DNA of 64,000 bases from Paenibacillus gyeongsangnamensis (GTDB lineage: Bacteria; Bacillota; Bacilli; Paenibacillales; NBRC-103111): positions 62,001-126,000 of the forward strand of contig NZ_JAQAGZ010000024.1 of assembly GCF_027533625.1 (NCBI RefSeq). The letters are read 5' to 3'. Positions within the stretch are counted from its first letter, which is position 1. Each line of letters begins with the position of its first letter. The translations under genes were made by a program, and so were the position numbers. Below are positions 1-7,546 of this stretch, piece after piece. Under the pieces are notes generated by a model that had not been told where the DNA came from, made no database searches, and saw only the letters and a list, made by a program, of their open reading frames with translations.

Positions 1-217
1 CTCCGAAGATACCGGTTCCCTCCATGACCATCAAATTCGGCCTGTCCCGAATAATGCTTTTAAGGAGGCGCCAAAAATTCAGATGCTTCTTTCTTTTCTC
101 GAAAGGATAGAAGGTAGCAGGAACTTGGCTTAATAATGCCTTGAGCCGGTTCTCATCATCCCCGTTGCTTCCTTGGGTGGCAAACCCAACGATTTTAACA
201 TTTTGATTCCGATCCAA
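1..217 (-). CDS. Glycosyltransferase, N-terminal part (runs off the left edge)
   Basis: An open frame without stops runs from a TTG codon at 217 to the window edge, giving the first 72 residues of a protein. CCTCC at 227-231 is a GGAGG ribosome site 9 nt before that TTG. The frame starts with a basic stretch and a VKIVGFATQGSNGDD segment followed by a Lys/Arg-rich LNFWRLLKSIIRDRP helix, a pattern I associate with the N-terminal half of family-4 type glycosyltransferases. It lies 24 nt downstream of the complete glycosyltransferase gene on the same strand, so the two form one operon, probably for exopolysaccharide or cell-wall glycan assembly. The family call rests on a short fragment and on context; the existence of the gene is better supported than its product. 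Confidence 0.6.
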   Translation of the reverse strand, partial: MDRNQNVKIVGFATQGSNGDDENRLKALLSQVPATFYPFEKRKKHLNFWRLLKSIIRDRPNLMVMEGTGIFG

Positions 218-241
218 TGGCAACAGCCTCCAATGACAAGT

Positions 242-1411
242 TTAAGTCAGAGCTTTTTCCTTCAGCCCGTTGTGATGTTCATCATAATGCCCGATCAAAA
301 TGCGGTGCATGTTCTCCCAAGTCAGCTGTTTAACGCGCGCCCTGGCCCGCTCTCCATAAAGACGATAACGTTCGGGAGCGCTTAATATTTCGCGTAAAGC
401 CGAAGCAATTTCATCACTGTTCCGCTCTAAAATGAAGCCATTGACGTGATGCGTAATTAGATCTTCCACGCCCCCAACCTTAGTCGAGATGATGACCATG
501 CCGGCAGCCGCCGCTTCATGCACTACCAGAGAAAAAGTCTCGTAACTGGACGGAAAGACGAATATATCGCTCATCCCGAACCAAAGCTGCGGTTCCGATT
601 GTTTTCCCGTGAATCGGACGCGATCCTGATGTTCCGGCTGTACCATCTTATAATACGGCTCACGTTCGCCTTTCCCGACGACAAGCAAATAGAGCTCCGG
701 AAATTGATCCGCTACTTTATTGAAGGCTTCTATGACGAGATTAAGCCCCTTTCTTGGCCAGTCCCCTCCCATAAAGAGCAGAATATCGCCGTCCTCAGGA
801 ACGCCGTACTGCTGGCGAAGCACTTTTTTAGCCTCGCTCTCGTACACGGTAAACTTGTCGATGTCCACCCCGTTCGGAAGATAACCGACTTGTTCCGGTG
901 CGTAGGGGAAATCCGCCAAAATTTCTTCCCGGACCCGGTTCGAAACAGCAAGCAGCTTCGCGGTTCGGTTCGGATGATAGACGATTCGCTCCATCGTACG
1001 GGCAATGAAGGAAGCGATATCGCTGTTCCACTTGCGAAACCGGGAAACTCCGCTGTCTGCGCGTGTGCCCCCTGCCTTCAAGTAGCCGTGATGGCAATAA
1101 TGAACGGTTGAGAAATCGGCGCGGTTAAAGACGATCGCCCCCGTGGTGTGAAGAATATCCCGCTTCACGAAGAGAAGTCTCAGGCTGGCAAAAATGGAAA
1201 ACAGAATCAGTCTTAGGGGGACAGGCCTTTTGATCACCGGTATTTTAATAAATTTGATGCCCTCGGGGTTTGTCACGTTTAAAGAGGAAGCAACTACCGT
1301 TACGTTGTAATCTTCTTTAAGACGCATAATCATTTCATTTAAATGAATTTCCATTCCGCCTAAGCCTCCGGCATCATGGGCAACAATAGCTATAGTCGGT
1401 TTTTTTATCAT
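242..1411 (-). CDS. Family 4 (GT-B) glycosyltransferase
   Basis: A 389-residue cytoplasmic sugar transferase that probably adds a nucleotide-activated sugar to a lipid-linked glycan. The N-terminal Rossmann half carries GGLGGMEIHL at residues 15-24, the usual donor/acceptor loop. The C-terminal half holds GDWPRKGL, LLVVGKGE and the E-x7-E motif (YETFSLVVHE, Glu291 and Glu299) of retaining GT4 enzymes. I chose the ATG at 1411 because AAGGAG (CTCCTT at 1417-1422) lies 5 nt before it; a longer frame begins five codons upstream without a ribosome site. It is divergent from asnB, and the intergenic region carries four copies of the GATAC-N5-GTATC operator. The sugar and acceptor cannot be told from sequence. 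Confidence 0.88.
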   Translation of the reverse strand: MIKKPTIAIVAHDAGGLGGMEIHLNEMIMRLKEDYNVTVVASSLNVTNPEGIKFIKIPVIKRPVPLRLILFSIFASLRLLFVKRDILHTTGAIVFNRADFSTVHYCHHGYLKAGGTRADSGVSRFRKWNSDIASFIARTMERIVYHPNRTAKLLAVSNRVREEILADFPYAPEQVGYLPNGVDIDKFTVYESEAKKVLRQQYGVPEDGDILLFMGGDWPRKGLNLVIEAFNKVADQFPELYLLVVGKGEREPYYKMVQPEHQDRVRFTGKQSEPQLWFGMSDIFVFPSSYETFSLVVHEAAAAGMVIISTKVGGVEDLITHHVNGFILERNSDEIASALREILSAPERYRLYGERARARVKQLTWENMHRILIGHYDEHHNGLKEKALT

Positions 1412-1451
1412 AGGAGCTCCTTCCATGCCGAACCGTTAATTTAGTTGTTTG

Positions 1452-1507
1452 GATACTAAGTGTATCCTTTTTAACTAAATTTACGATACTATTTGTATCA
1501 TTGTCAA
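1452..1507 (-). promoter_or_regulatory. Glycosyltransferase promoter with two GATAC-N5-GTATC operators
   Basis: On the minus strand a perfect TTGACA -35 box (1502-1507) is followed after 17 nt by a weak -10, GTAAAT (1479-1484). The palindrome GATAC-TATTT-GTATC lies at 1485-1499, filling the spacer. A second perfect copy, extended to GGATAC-TAAGT-GTATCC (1451-1467), lies downstream in the leader, 33 nt away centre to centre, which is about three helical turns. Binding in the spacer would block RNA polymerase, so repression is inferred. Confidence 0.7.
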
Positions 1508-1582
1508 TTTATTTTCATATGTTTTTTGCAATTATTCTGAAAGCCGGAGTTGAAATTTATTATTTTTTTAACCATTTGATAA

Positions 1583-1635
1583 TTGCTTTCTCTTGATACA
1601 CACCGTATAATGATCTCGATGTTACGTTTTGTATC
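1583..1635 (+). promoter_or_regulatory. asnB promoter with two operator variants
   Basis: TTGCTT (1583-1588), a 17-nt spacer and a perfect TATAAT (1606-1611) form a sigma-A type promoter facing asnB, leaving an untranslated leader of about 210 nt. GATAC-ACACC-GTATA (1595-1609) overlaps the spacer and the -10 box. GTTAC-GTTTT-GTATC (1621-1635) overlaps the expected transcription start. Each differs from GATAC-N5-GTATC by one base. Confidence 0.65.
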
Positions 1636-1828
1636 ATTAAACCTGCACAAGGAACAAAAGAACCATTTTTTCCTATTCTTTATTTTATGTAAAGAACAAC
1701 CGGCTTCGTTCTCTATCTATTTATTACTAAAGAACCAACGCGTTGCACTTGATTTGACAGTTAAGTCGATGCTTTAACCGTATGCAACAATGATAAGTAA
1801 CTTAAATTAGAGTTGGAGTGGATCATAC

Positions 1829-3709
1829 ATGTGTGGAATTACCGGTTGCGTTGGTTATTCAATGGATAAAGTAAAACGTTCCCTGAACCGAATGGTGGAG
1901 CGAGGGCCGGACAATGAAGGGACTTGGAGCAATCAGGATGTGATTCTGGGGCATCGCAGACTTTCCATCATCGACTTAAGCGCGTCAGGGCATCAGCCTA
2001 TGCTCGATGCAAGCGAAGAAATCGCGATTACGTTTAATGGAGAAATTTATAATTATTTGGATCTGCGCAATGAGCTGAAGCACCAGTACTCGTTTCGTAC
2101 CCATACGGATACGGAGGTGATCCTCGCCGCCTATTCATGCTGGGGGCTAAACCGGACACTCCAAAAAATCAGGGGAATGTATGCCTTTGCCATCTGGGAT
2201 AACCGCAGCAAGAGTCTAATCATGGCGCGCGATCCTTTCGGCAAAAAACCGCTTTTCTATTCCTGTGCGAATGGAAAGCTCGCTTTCTCATCGACATTAA
2301 ATGCGCTGTTGGAATATTATGATGCGCTTCCGCCCGTCAACCCTTGTGCGATCGATGATTATTTGACCTATTTGGCCGTTCCCGGGGACGAGTGCATTTT
2401 TGAAGGTATTCAGAAGCTTCTGCCCGGCCATTACGCGATTTATAAAGACAGGAAATTGTCTGTCGAACGTTACTGGCACCTTTCTTTCGCCAATCCCGTA
2501 TCCATCTCGGAAGAAGAGGCCTTGGAGGAACTGGACCGCTTGATTCGAAAAGCCGTTCGCAGCCGAATGGTAAGCGACGTGCCGATCGGCGCCTTTTTAA
2601 GCGGCGGCGTCGATTCCAGTCTTGTCACCGCCATCATGGCCCTGGAGTCCGGAAAACCGATTACGACCGTAACAATGGGGTTTGACGATCCTCAATATGA
2701 CGAAACCCGATTCGCACGCAAAGTTAGCGAGGCTTATCAAACCGACCATCATGAATTCACTCTCACGATGGATTATTGGAAGTCGATCCCCGACATCTTG
2801 AGCAGGTTTGGCGAACCGTTTGCGGACTCATCCGCCCTGCCCACTTATTTTGTATCCAAACAAGCCAAGGAAGAAGTAACGGTCATTCTTAATGGAGACG
2901 GCGGGGACGAACTGTTCGCCGGGTACACGCGCCCTCTGGCGGAATCGATGGCCATGCGCTACAGAAAGGCGCTGCCGGGATGGCTCCGGCGCCCGATCGG
3001 TCGTTATGCGCTTTCTAAACCGAAGCTTTCCCCCAGGATTTTGAACGGCATGAAACAAGTATTCGAATTAGGGATGACCGACGCGCGAACCGCTTATGTT
3101 TTCAACCGCGCGCTACGGCCTTATCGGGAATCCGTTTATACGCCGGAATTTCTGCAGCAGCTGGGGAACCATCATCCGGATATATGGTATCAGCGCGTCT
3201 GGGATCAGGCGGACGGCCTCGCTTCCGTGGATAAAATGATGTACGGCGATCTGAACAGTTATTTGCCGGACGATCTTCTTGCCAAGATGGACACGATGAC
3301 GATGGCTCATTCGCTTGAAGCGCGCTCCCCGCTGCTTGATATTGAACTGGCCGAATTCACCGCAACCCTCCCTCATCAGCTGAAAATTCAAGGTCTCGAT
3401 ACGAAGATGCTGCTGAAAAAGCTTGCATCAAGGTACGTGCCTCACGAGGTATTGTACCGTCCGAAAAAAGGGTTTAATATGCCGATCGAATCTTGGCTGC
3501 GGACGGTATTGTCCAAGAAGGCTTCAGAGCTGCTTTTGGGCAAACGAGCCGTAGACCGGGGATTGTTCCGATCGGAGCATGTCAAGCGGCTGCTTGATGC
3601 CCACCAATCGGGGAAACGCAATTATGCCCAGCAATTGTGGTCATTATTATGCCTTGAAATTTGGTTCCGGATCCAGGTGGACAAAGATTTTCTCTCCATG
3701 CTGATGTGA
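1829..3709 (+). CDS. asnB: Asparagine synthetase B-type glutamine amidotransferase
   Basis: A 626-residue glutamine-hydrolysing amidotransferase. Met1 is removed so that Cys2 (MCGITG) becomes the nucleophile of the class II glutaminase domain (about residues 2-210). The ATP-pyrophosphatase/synthetase domain follows, with the P-loop SGGVDSS at 258-264 and the ERGPDNEG and FNGEIYNY segments of the glutaminase site. The length and motifs fit the asnB/asnO family. Because it sits in a glycosyltransferase locus and shares its operator type, it may amidate a sugar or cell-wall precursor rather than make free asparagine; that is inference. The next gene starts 159 nt downstream after a terminator, so it is probably transcribed alone. 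Confidence 0.9.
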   Translation: MCGITGCVGYSMDKVKRSLNRMVERGPDNEGTWSNQDVILGHRRLSIIDLSASGHQPMLDASEEIAITFNGEIYNYLDLRNELKHQYSFRTHTDTEVILAAYSCWGLNRTLQKIRGMYAFAIWDNRSKSLIMARDPFGKKPLFYSCANGKLAFSSTLNALLEYYDALPPVNPCAIDDYLTYLAVPGDECIFEGIQKLLPGHYAIYKDRKLSVERYWHLSFANPVSISEEEALEELDRLIRKAVRSRMVSDVPIGAFLSGGVDSSLVTAIMALESGKPITTVTMGFDDPQYDETRFARKVSEAYQTDHHEFTLTMDYWKSIPDILSRFGEPFADSSALPTYFVSKQAKEEVTVILNGDGGDELFAGYTRPLAESMAMRYRKALPGWLRRPIGRYALSKPKLSPRILNGMKQVFELGMTDARTAYVFNRALRPYRESVYTPEFLQQLGNHHPDIWYQRVWDQADGLASVDKMMYGDLNSYLPDDLLAKMDTMTMAHSLEARSPLLDIELAEFTATLPHQLKIQGLDTKMLLKKLASRYVPHEVLYRPKKGFNMPIESWLRTVLSKKASELLLGKRAVDRGLFRSEHVKRLLDAHQSGKRNYAQQLWSLLCLEIWFRIQVDKDFLSMLM

Positions 3710-3744
3710 CGGCACCAGGATAAATATAAACTCTTATCAACTCC

Positions 3745-3791
3745 AAAAAGTCCTTACTTTTTTCACGCAATGAAAAAGGTGAGGACTTTTT
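3745..3791 (+). terminator. Intrinsic terminator after asnB
   Basis: AAAAAGTCCT (3745-3754) pairs with AGGACTTTTT (3782-3791). The T-rich right arm is followed by more T, giving a strong hairpin 36 nt after the asnB stop. Confidence 0.85.
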
Positions 3792-3822
3792 ATTCCCGGA
3801 TGGGGTCTTAAGAAAATATTTG

Positions 3823-3838
3823 TGATACAATAGGTATC
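3823..3838 (+). promoter_or_regulatory. Operator over the -10 of the metallophosphoesterase gene
   Basis: A perfect GATAC-AATAG-GTATC palindrome (3824-3838) overlaps an extended -10 box (TG at 3823-3824, TACAAT at 3826-3831). A further GTATC half-site lies at 3847-3851. The coding start is 30 nt downstream. Confidence 0.65.
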
Positions 3839-3867
3839 GACTCTATGTATCGTGAAAGGACTTCAAG

Positions 3868-4644
3868 ATGACCCTAATCTTATCGACTGTTATCTTCATT
3901 GCAATCTTCGCCGGGATGTATACCCTCTTCATTCTCCCCACCCAGTGGCTCAAAACGGAAAAGATCCGCCTTGATCTGGGTATCGGAAAAAAAATACTCC
4001 AGCTCAGCGATCTGCATGTCGAGCGGCTCCGGGTGCGTCCGGGGCAAATCCGGCGTGTCATCGAAGCGGAGCGCCCGGATTATATTATTATTACCGGGGA
4101 TTTCACGAAGCTCCCCTCCAGCCTTCCCAAGCTGGGAACTTATTTAAGCATGGTTCGGGACAGCGGCATTCCCGCCTATGCCGTTCTCGGCAATCACGAT
4201 CACCAGCAGCCCAAGGTCAGCCGGTTAATCAAGTTCATCGAAGGGTACGGCATACGGATTTTACGCAATGAAGCCGCTCTCTTGGACGGTTTTCAGCTGG
4301 TCGGAATCGATGATTTCGACAGCGGCAAGAGCAGAATACGCAAATCCTTCGCGCAGGTGCATCCTCAGCTTCCCATCCTCGTCGCAACGCATGATCCGAA
4401 TATCGTATTGATGATGAAACAATGGTCTTACCATTATTTGATGGCGGGCCATCTGCACGGCAAACAAATCAACATTCCGTTCTTTTACAAATTCAGACCG
4501 ATGGGCCCTTTGCCCGCTTCAGGCATATACAAAGGATTGCACCGGAAGCCTTACGGTACCTTCTATATTTCCAAGGGTCTTGGACAAACGGGGATCAATA
4601 TCCGGTTCATGGTGCGCAGCGAAGTCACCTTGCATATGCTGTAA
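3868..4644 (+). CDS. Membrane-anchored metallophosphoesterase (YkuE/LpxG-like)
   Basis: A 258-residue calcineurin-like phosphoesterase. A hydrophobic segment at residues 3-24 anchors it in the membrane. The dinuclear metal site is complete: SDLH (Asp and His ligands), GDFT, GNHDH, ATHDP and GHLHG appear in the canonical order. Relatives such as B. subtilis YkuE act at the cell surface and some Gram-negative relatives hydrolyse UDP-diacylglucosamine, so the substrate here is open. AAAGGA lies 7 nt before the ATG. A perfect GATAC-N5-GTATC site covers its promoter, which places it in the same putative envelope regulon as its neighbours. Confidence 0.85.
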   Translation: MTLILSTVIFIAIFAGMYTLFILPTQWLKTEKIRLDLGIGKKILQLSDLHVERLRVRPGQIRRVIEAERPDYIIITGDFTKLPSSLPKLGTYLSMVRDSGIPAYAVLGNHDHQQPKVSRLIKFIEGYGIRILRNEAALLDGFQLVGIDDFDSGKSRIRKSFAQVHPQLPILVATHDPNIVLMMKQWSYHYLMAGHLHGKQINIPFFYKFRPMGPLPASGIYKGLHRKPYGTFYISKGLGQTGINIRFMVRSEVTLHML

Positions 4645-4749
4645 TCGCCTGCTGCGTACCAGATACCGTAGGATGAATCTAGGAAGGCATGAACCCAAGT
4701 TTCGGCTTGCGCTTACGTAGTGGGGGTTAGGCTCAATCGAGCGCGAGGA

Positions 4750-4920
4750 TTAAGACAGGCAGGAAAACCATGTCTTCGGAGCCGGAGAAGAGGATGTTAC
4801 GCTGGTATTTGAGACGGCGGCATTCATACGGGTGTACTTCTCTTGGTCAATATTCATCTGAGCCAAAATCTTGTGAATATCCAATTCGACCTTGCCTTGA
4901 TTCAAACGGTCGCTGCTCAT
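4750..4920 (-). CDS. Small protein of unknown function (56 aa) under the GATAC operator
   Basis: A 57-codon frame starts at ATG 4920 with AAGGAG (CTCCTT at 4929-4934) 8 nt upstream and stops at TAA (4750-4752). The protein begins MSSDRLNQGKVELD, with a probable amphipathic helix (DIHKILAQMNIDQEKY) and a Ser/Thr-rich tail ending KTWFSCLS. It has no membrane segment. Its promoter is a TTGACA box with an operator in the spacer, the same architecture as the glycosyltransferase and PilZ-like genes. I do not recognise the family. The good ribosome site, a promoter in the right place and codon use like its neighbours argue that it is real; short regulators of this type sometimes act as antirepressors or adaptors, but nothing here proves it. 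Confidence 0.65.
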   Translation of the reverse strand: MSSDRLNQGKVELDIHKILAQMNIDQEKYTRMNAAVSNTSVTSSSPAPKTWFSCLS

Positions 4921-5046
4921 TTACAACGCTCCTTCTGACAGATATGGATTTGACGGGTGAGATGATGCGGATATCCCGGTGCCTTGCCTCAAATAACATG
5001 ATGAGCTATGCAGCGAAGATGAATTGCCGTTATGCTCTAGTAACAC

Positions 5047-5074
5047 TTTATGTTACGATATGTATCCTTGTCAA
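5047..5074 (-). promoter_or_regulatory. Promoter/operator of the 56-aa protein gene
   Basis: Minus-strand TTGACA (5069-5074), a 16-nt spacer and CATAAA (5047-5052) form the promoter. GTTAC-GATAT-GTATC (5052-5066) fills the spacer and differs from the consensus palindrome by one base. The ATG is about 125 nt downstream. Confidence 0.6.
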
Positions 5075-5184
5075 ACGCTGTTTTTCGGTTTTTTTGTCGT
5101 CTGATGAGGCTTTTAGGCTGCTTTTTGTAAGTTAAAATATAAATTTTCCTTTACCATTCCGAAAACTGTATGTAAGCCCTTTCT

Positions 5185-5631
5185 TTAGGTTTGAAAATCA
5201 ATTTGAGGGTAAAGCTGAGGATAGGGCTGCAGCGCATTGTAGCTCTCCACAGCCTTGGCGGTGAAGGTTTGGGCATGAACCGCCATCTGATTGATCATGC
5301 CGAAGAAGAAGGAGCGGCTTGCTGCCGGCATATCGTATTTCACCCGGTACGCATAAGGTGCCCGTACGCCTTTCTTCTCAATTCGGCTTCCGAGCAACCG
5401 GATCGAATGATGTGCTGTAAACAGCTCCAGGCCTATCGTTATACGGTGATCCTGAGGGAAGTCAAGCTCGCTGTCGAACCGGATTTCCCCTGCATCCAGG
5501 TAAGTGATCTTTATCGTCGTATAGTTGCTTTGGACCGCTCTGCCGTCCACCCGGACGATCGTCAGCCTGCACTCGAGAGAAGTGAGCAGCTGCTGCCATT
5601 GCAGCTGTCTAAGCTCCATCGCATTGGTCAT
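5185..5631 (-). CDS. PilZ-like domain protein (tentative)
   Basis: A 148-residue soluble protein if translation starts at ATG 5631, where GGTGG is 7 nt upstream; a longer frame (to 5715) runs through the promoter and is unlikely. The central part (about residues 14-110) is a run of beta strands including ITYLDAGEIRFDSEL and RITIGLELF, the strand pattern of a PilZ barrel. The usual c-di-GMP contacts are not clear: I see no RxxxR pair, and the D/NxSxxG motif is at best degenerate (YLDAGEIRF). If it belongs to the family, it may bind the nucleotide weakly or not at all. It is divergent from xre and shares an intergenic region containing two operators. Confidence 0.5.
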   Translation of the reverse strand: MTNAMELRQLQWQQLLTSLECRLTIVRVDGRAVQSNYTTIKITYLDAGEIRFDSELDFPQDHRITIGLELFTAHHSIRLLGSRIEKKGVRAPYAYRVKYDMPAASRSFFFGMINQMAVHAQTFTAKAVESYNALQPYPQLYPQIDFQT

Positions 5632-5680
5632 TTCCTTACCACCCGGCTTCCCCAATTTTCGGTAACAGCATTTCAATAAT

Positions 5681-5742
5681 GATACGAATAGTATACTTAT
5701 AAAGCCATAATCCAAGATAAGATACGTTTCGTATCATGTCAA
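5681..5742 (-). promoter_or_regulatory. PilZ-like gene promoter with two operators, shared with xre
   Basis: Minus-strand TTGACA (5737-5742), a 17-nt spacer and TATCTT (5714-5719). The perfect palindrome GATAC-GTTTC-GTATC (5721-5735) lies inside the spacer. A second copy with one changed base, GATAC-GAATA-GTATA (5681-5695), lies 40 nt away, about four helical turns, which would suit cooperative binding. The perfect site is also about 100 nt upstream of the divergent repressor gene. Confidence 0.7.
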
Positions 5743-5835
5743 GTATTTGTTTGTGCTCCTACCGAAAAACGTGCTATCTTGGTATTAGAACAACGAGTAT
5801 AATTAACAACGCATGTAACCACTGGAGGTAGTCGC

Positions 5836-6222
5836 ATGAAATACGGAGAGCGGATTGCCCAGCTTCGCGAGAAGCATGCCTTGACTCAGGAAGAGCTTTC
5901 TAGCAAACTCGGGATTACCCGAGCCTCTCTCTCTCACTACGAAAACAACCGAAGAGAACCGGATTACAACACGATGGTCACGATCGCCAATTTTTTCAAA
6001 GTGCCTATCGATTATCTCATCGGGAGAACAGACAATCCCCATCCGATCATGGATGAAGATGTACGTGAATTTGCGGACAGCCTGGAGCTATCGGACGATA
6101 AGATCATGGAGAAGTTCGCTCTGACGATAGACGGCAAGCAATTAACTCCGGAGGAAGCCAGACGGTTCATCGCTTTCGTCCGGGCCGAGCGCTCCATTCA
6201 AAAGGACGACAAGAGCGATTAA
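5836..6222 (+). CDS. XRE-family transcriptional repressor
   Basis: A 128-residue DNA-binding protein. Residues 1-62 are a helix-turn-helix of the phage-repressor type: LTQEELSSKLGITRASLSHY, then ENNRREPDY and a DYLIGRT end. The rest (about 65-128) is helical, with LSDDKIMEKF and LTPEEARRFIAFVRAER, probably for dimerisation. The ATG follows GGAGG by 7 nt. TATAAT at 5798-5803 is a likely -10. The recognition segment (SHYENNRREPDY) resembles what I remember of the PBSX repressor Xre, whose sites I recall as GATAC-N5-GTATC palindromes. That matches the operator found ten times around this gene. It is therefore the best candidate for the regulator of the local envelope genes; binding has not been shown. 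Confidence 0.9.
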   Translation: MKYGERIAQLREKHALTQEELSSKLGITRASLSHYENNRREPDYNTMVTIANFFKVPIDYLIGRTDNPHPIMDEDVREFADSLELSDDKIMEKFALTIDGKQLTPEEARRFIAFVRAERSIQKDDKSD

Positions 6223-6260
6223 GTCCGCAAGGCAGGGCGGTGGCGCCTCCTTTAAACGCA

Positions 6261-6290
6261 AAAAAATCGAGGCCGAGGCCTCGATTTGCT
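6261..6290. terminator. Bidirectional terminator between xre and the DUF1501 gene
   Basis: AAATCGAGGC (6264-6273) and GCCTCGATTT (6278-6287) form a perfect 10-bp stem with a CGAG loop. A-rich sequence lies on the left and T-rich on the right, so it can work for both convergent genes. Confidence 0.85.
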
Positions 6291-6292
6291 TT

Positions 6293-7531
6293 CTACACGA
6301 AGGTAAGCTTCTCATAAGCTTTCCCCAGGACGCCTTGCGCGTCTCCCTTCATCCATCCGTCCAGAACCGTATAGTAGACGCTCCTGAAGTCCACTTCATA
6401 CTTCAAATCCCCGTTGTTCAGGTTCGTTAAGCTCGGCATAACCCCGTACAAGCCCCCCTTGATTCTGCCGCCAAGGACAAAGACCGGTGCAGCCGTCCCA
6501 TGGTCCGTACCGCCGTTGCCATTCTCCTTCACCCGTCTGCCGAATTCCGAGAAAGCCATCGTGACCACCCGGTCGACGAGCCCCTGCGCCTCCAAATCCT
6601 TGTAAAACGCCCCGAGCGCCTCATCCAACTGTTGCAATAGCTTCGCATGCAGTACCTTTTCTTGAATGTGATCGTCGAAGCCGCCGAGCTGAAGATAGAA
6701 TACCCTTGTTCCGGAATTGCCCGCCAGCATTTTGGATACGAGCTGCAAATCCTTTGCAATGCCTGTCTTCGGATATTCCACCTTCATTTGATAACCGTTC
6801 GTCAGGCTGTGAACCGCTTCGACGCTCTCATACGCATCCTTGCCGCGCTGACAAGTAACTTGAATGGCCGTTCCTTGCTGGTCCGGATCGTACATATCGA
6901 GAAACGCTTTGGCGATCCGGTTCTGGTCCGGCTTCGGCGTCTTCGGATCCAGGAAATTATACGTTTCAAGCGATTGAATGACCGGAATACTGACGACGTC
7001 GGAGTTCATGGCCTTATTCGCGCTGTTGCCGATTTGCAGCGCTTTAAGCGGGTTGGCGTTCGACTTCAGGGAAGTTTCCGCATACCTGCCCAGCCAGCCG
7101 CTGTGGATGTATTTCTCCGGCTCCGCCGTCTGCCAAATTTCCATCGAACGGAAATGGGAATGGTCCGGATTAGGATAGCCAACCCCTTGGATGATAGCTA
7201 GCTTGCCGTTGTTATACATATCCTTCATATTCGTGAGGCTGGGATGCAGGCCCACTTGATTGTCGATCGCAAGCACTTTGTTTTCCGTAATTTTTAGCGT
7301 CGGCCTAGCGTCGAAATAGCCTCCCATACCGTATGGAATCAGCGTATTGATCCCGTCATTGCCGCCGCTCAGCTGAATGACCACCAGCACCGGAGCATCC
7401 GGATCCGGCGTATCCTGGCTTTGGGAGCTGAGCAGGCCTCCACTCTCTGCAAAAATCATCGGTCCGCCGAGGCCCAGCGTGGCCAGCAGCGCCGTCCCTT
7501 TAACGATGAAATCTCTTCTTGTAAGCTTCAT
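6293..7531 (-). CDS. DUF1501 family secreted protein
   Basis: A 412-residue protein with a probable Tat signal (TRRDFIVKG at residues 4-12 followed by a hydrophobic stretch ending near FAES). The body matches the DUF1501 family, which shares the alkaline phosphatase/sulfatase fold: VVIQLSGGNDGIN near the start, HPSLTNMKDMY, DHSHFRSMEIWQ, and FSEFGRRVKENGNGGTDHG near residue 325. GGGAG lies 9 nt before the ATG. It follows the DUF1800 gene by 15 nt, the pairing seen for these families in many bacteria. The biochemical role of the pair is unknown; export in folded form suggests a metal or cofactor. Confidence 0.85.
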   Translation of the reverse strand: MKLTRRDFIVKGTALLATLGLGGPMIFAESGGLLSSQSQDTPDPDAPVLVVIQLSGGNDGINTLIPYGMGGYFDARPTLKITENKVLAIDNQVGLHPSLTNMKDMYNNGKLAIIQGVGYPNPDHSHFRSMEIWQTAEPEKYIHSGWLGRYAETSLKSNANPLKALQIGNSANKAMNSDVVSIPVIQSLETYNFLDPKTPKPDQNRIAKAFLDMYDPDQQGTAIQVTCQRGKDAYESVEAVHSLTNGYQMKVEYPKTGIAKDLQLVSKMLAGNSGTRVFYLQLGGFDDHIQEKVLHAKLLQQLDEALGAFYKDLEAQGLVDRVVTMAFSEFGRRVKENGNGGTDHGTAAPVFVLGGRIKGGLYGVMPSLTNLNNGDLKYEVDFRSVYYTVLDGWMKGDAQGVLGKAYEKLTFV

Positions 7532-7546
7532 ACGGCTTGCTCCCTT

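Noticed and set aside
4770..5135. 121-codon plus-strand frame
   Set aside because: No ribosome site; it lies opposite the better supported 56-aa gene and its promoter.
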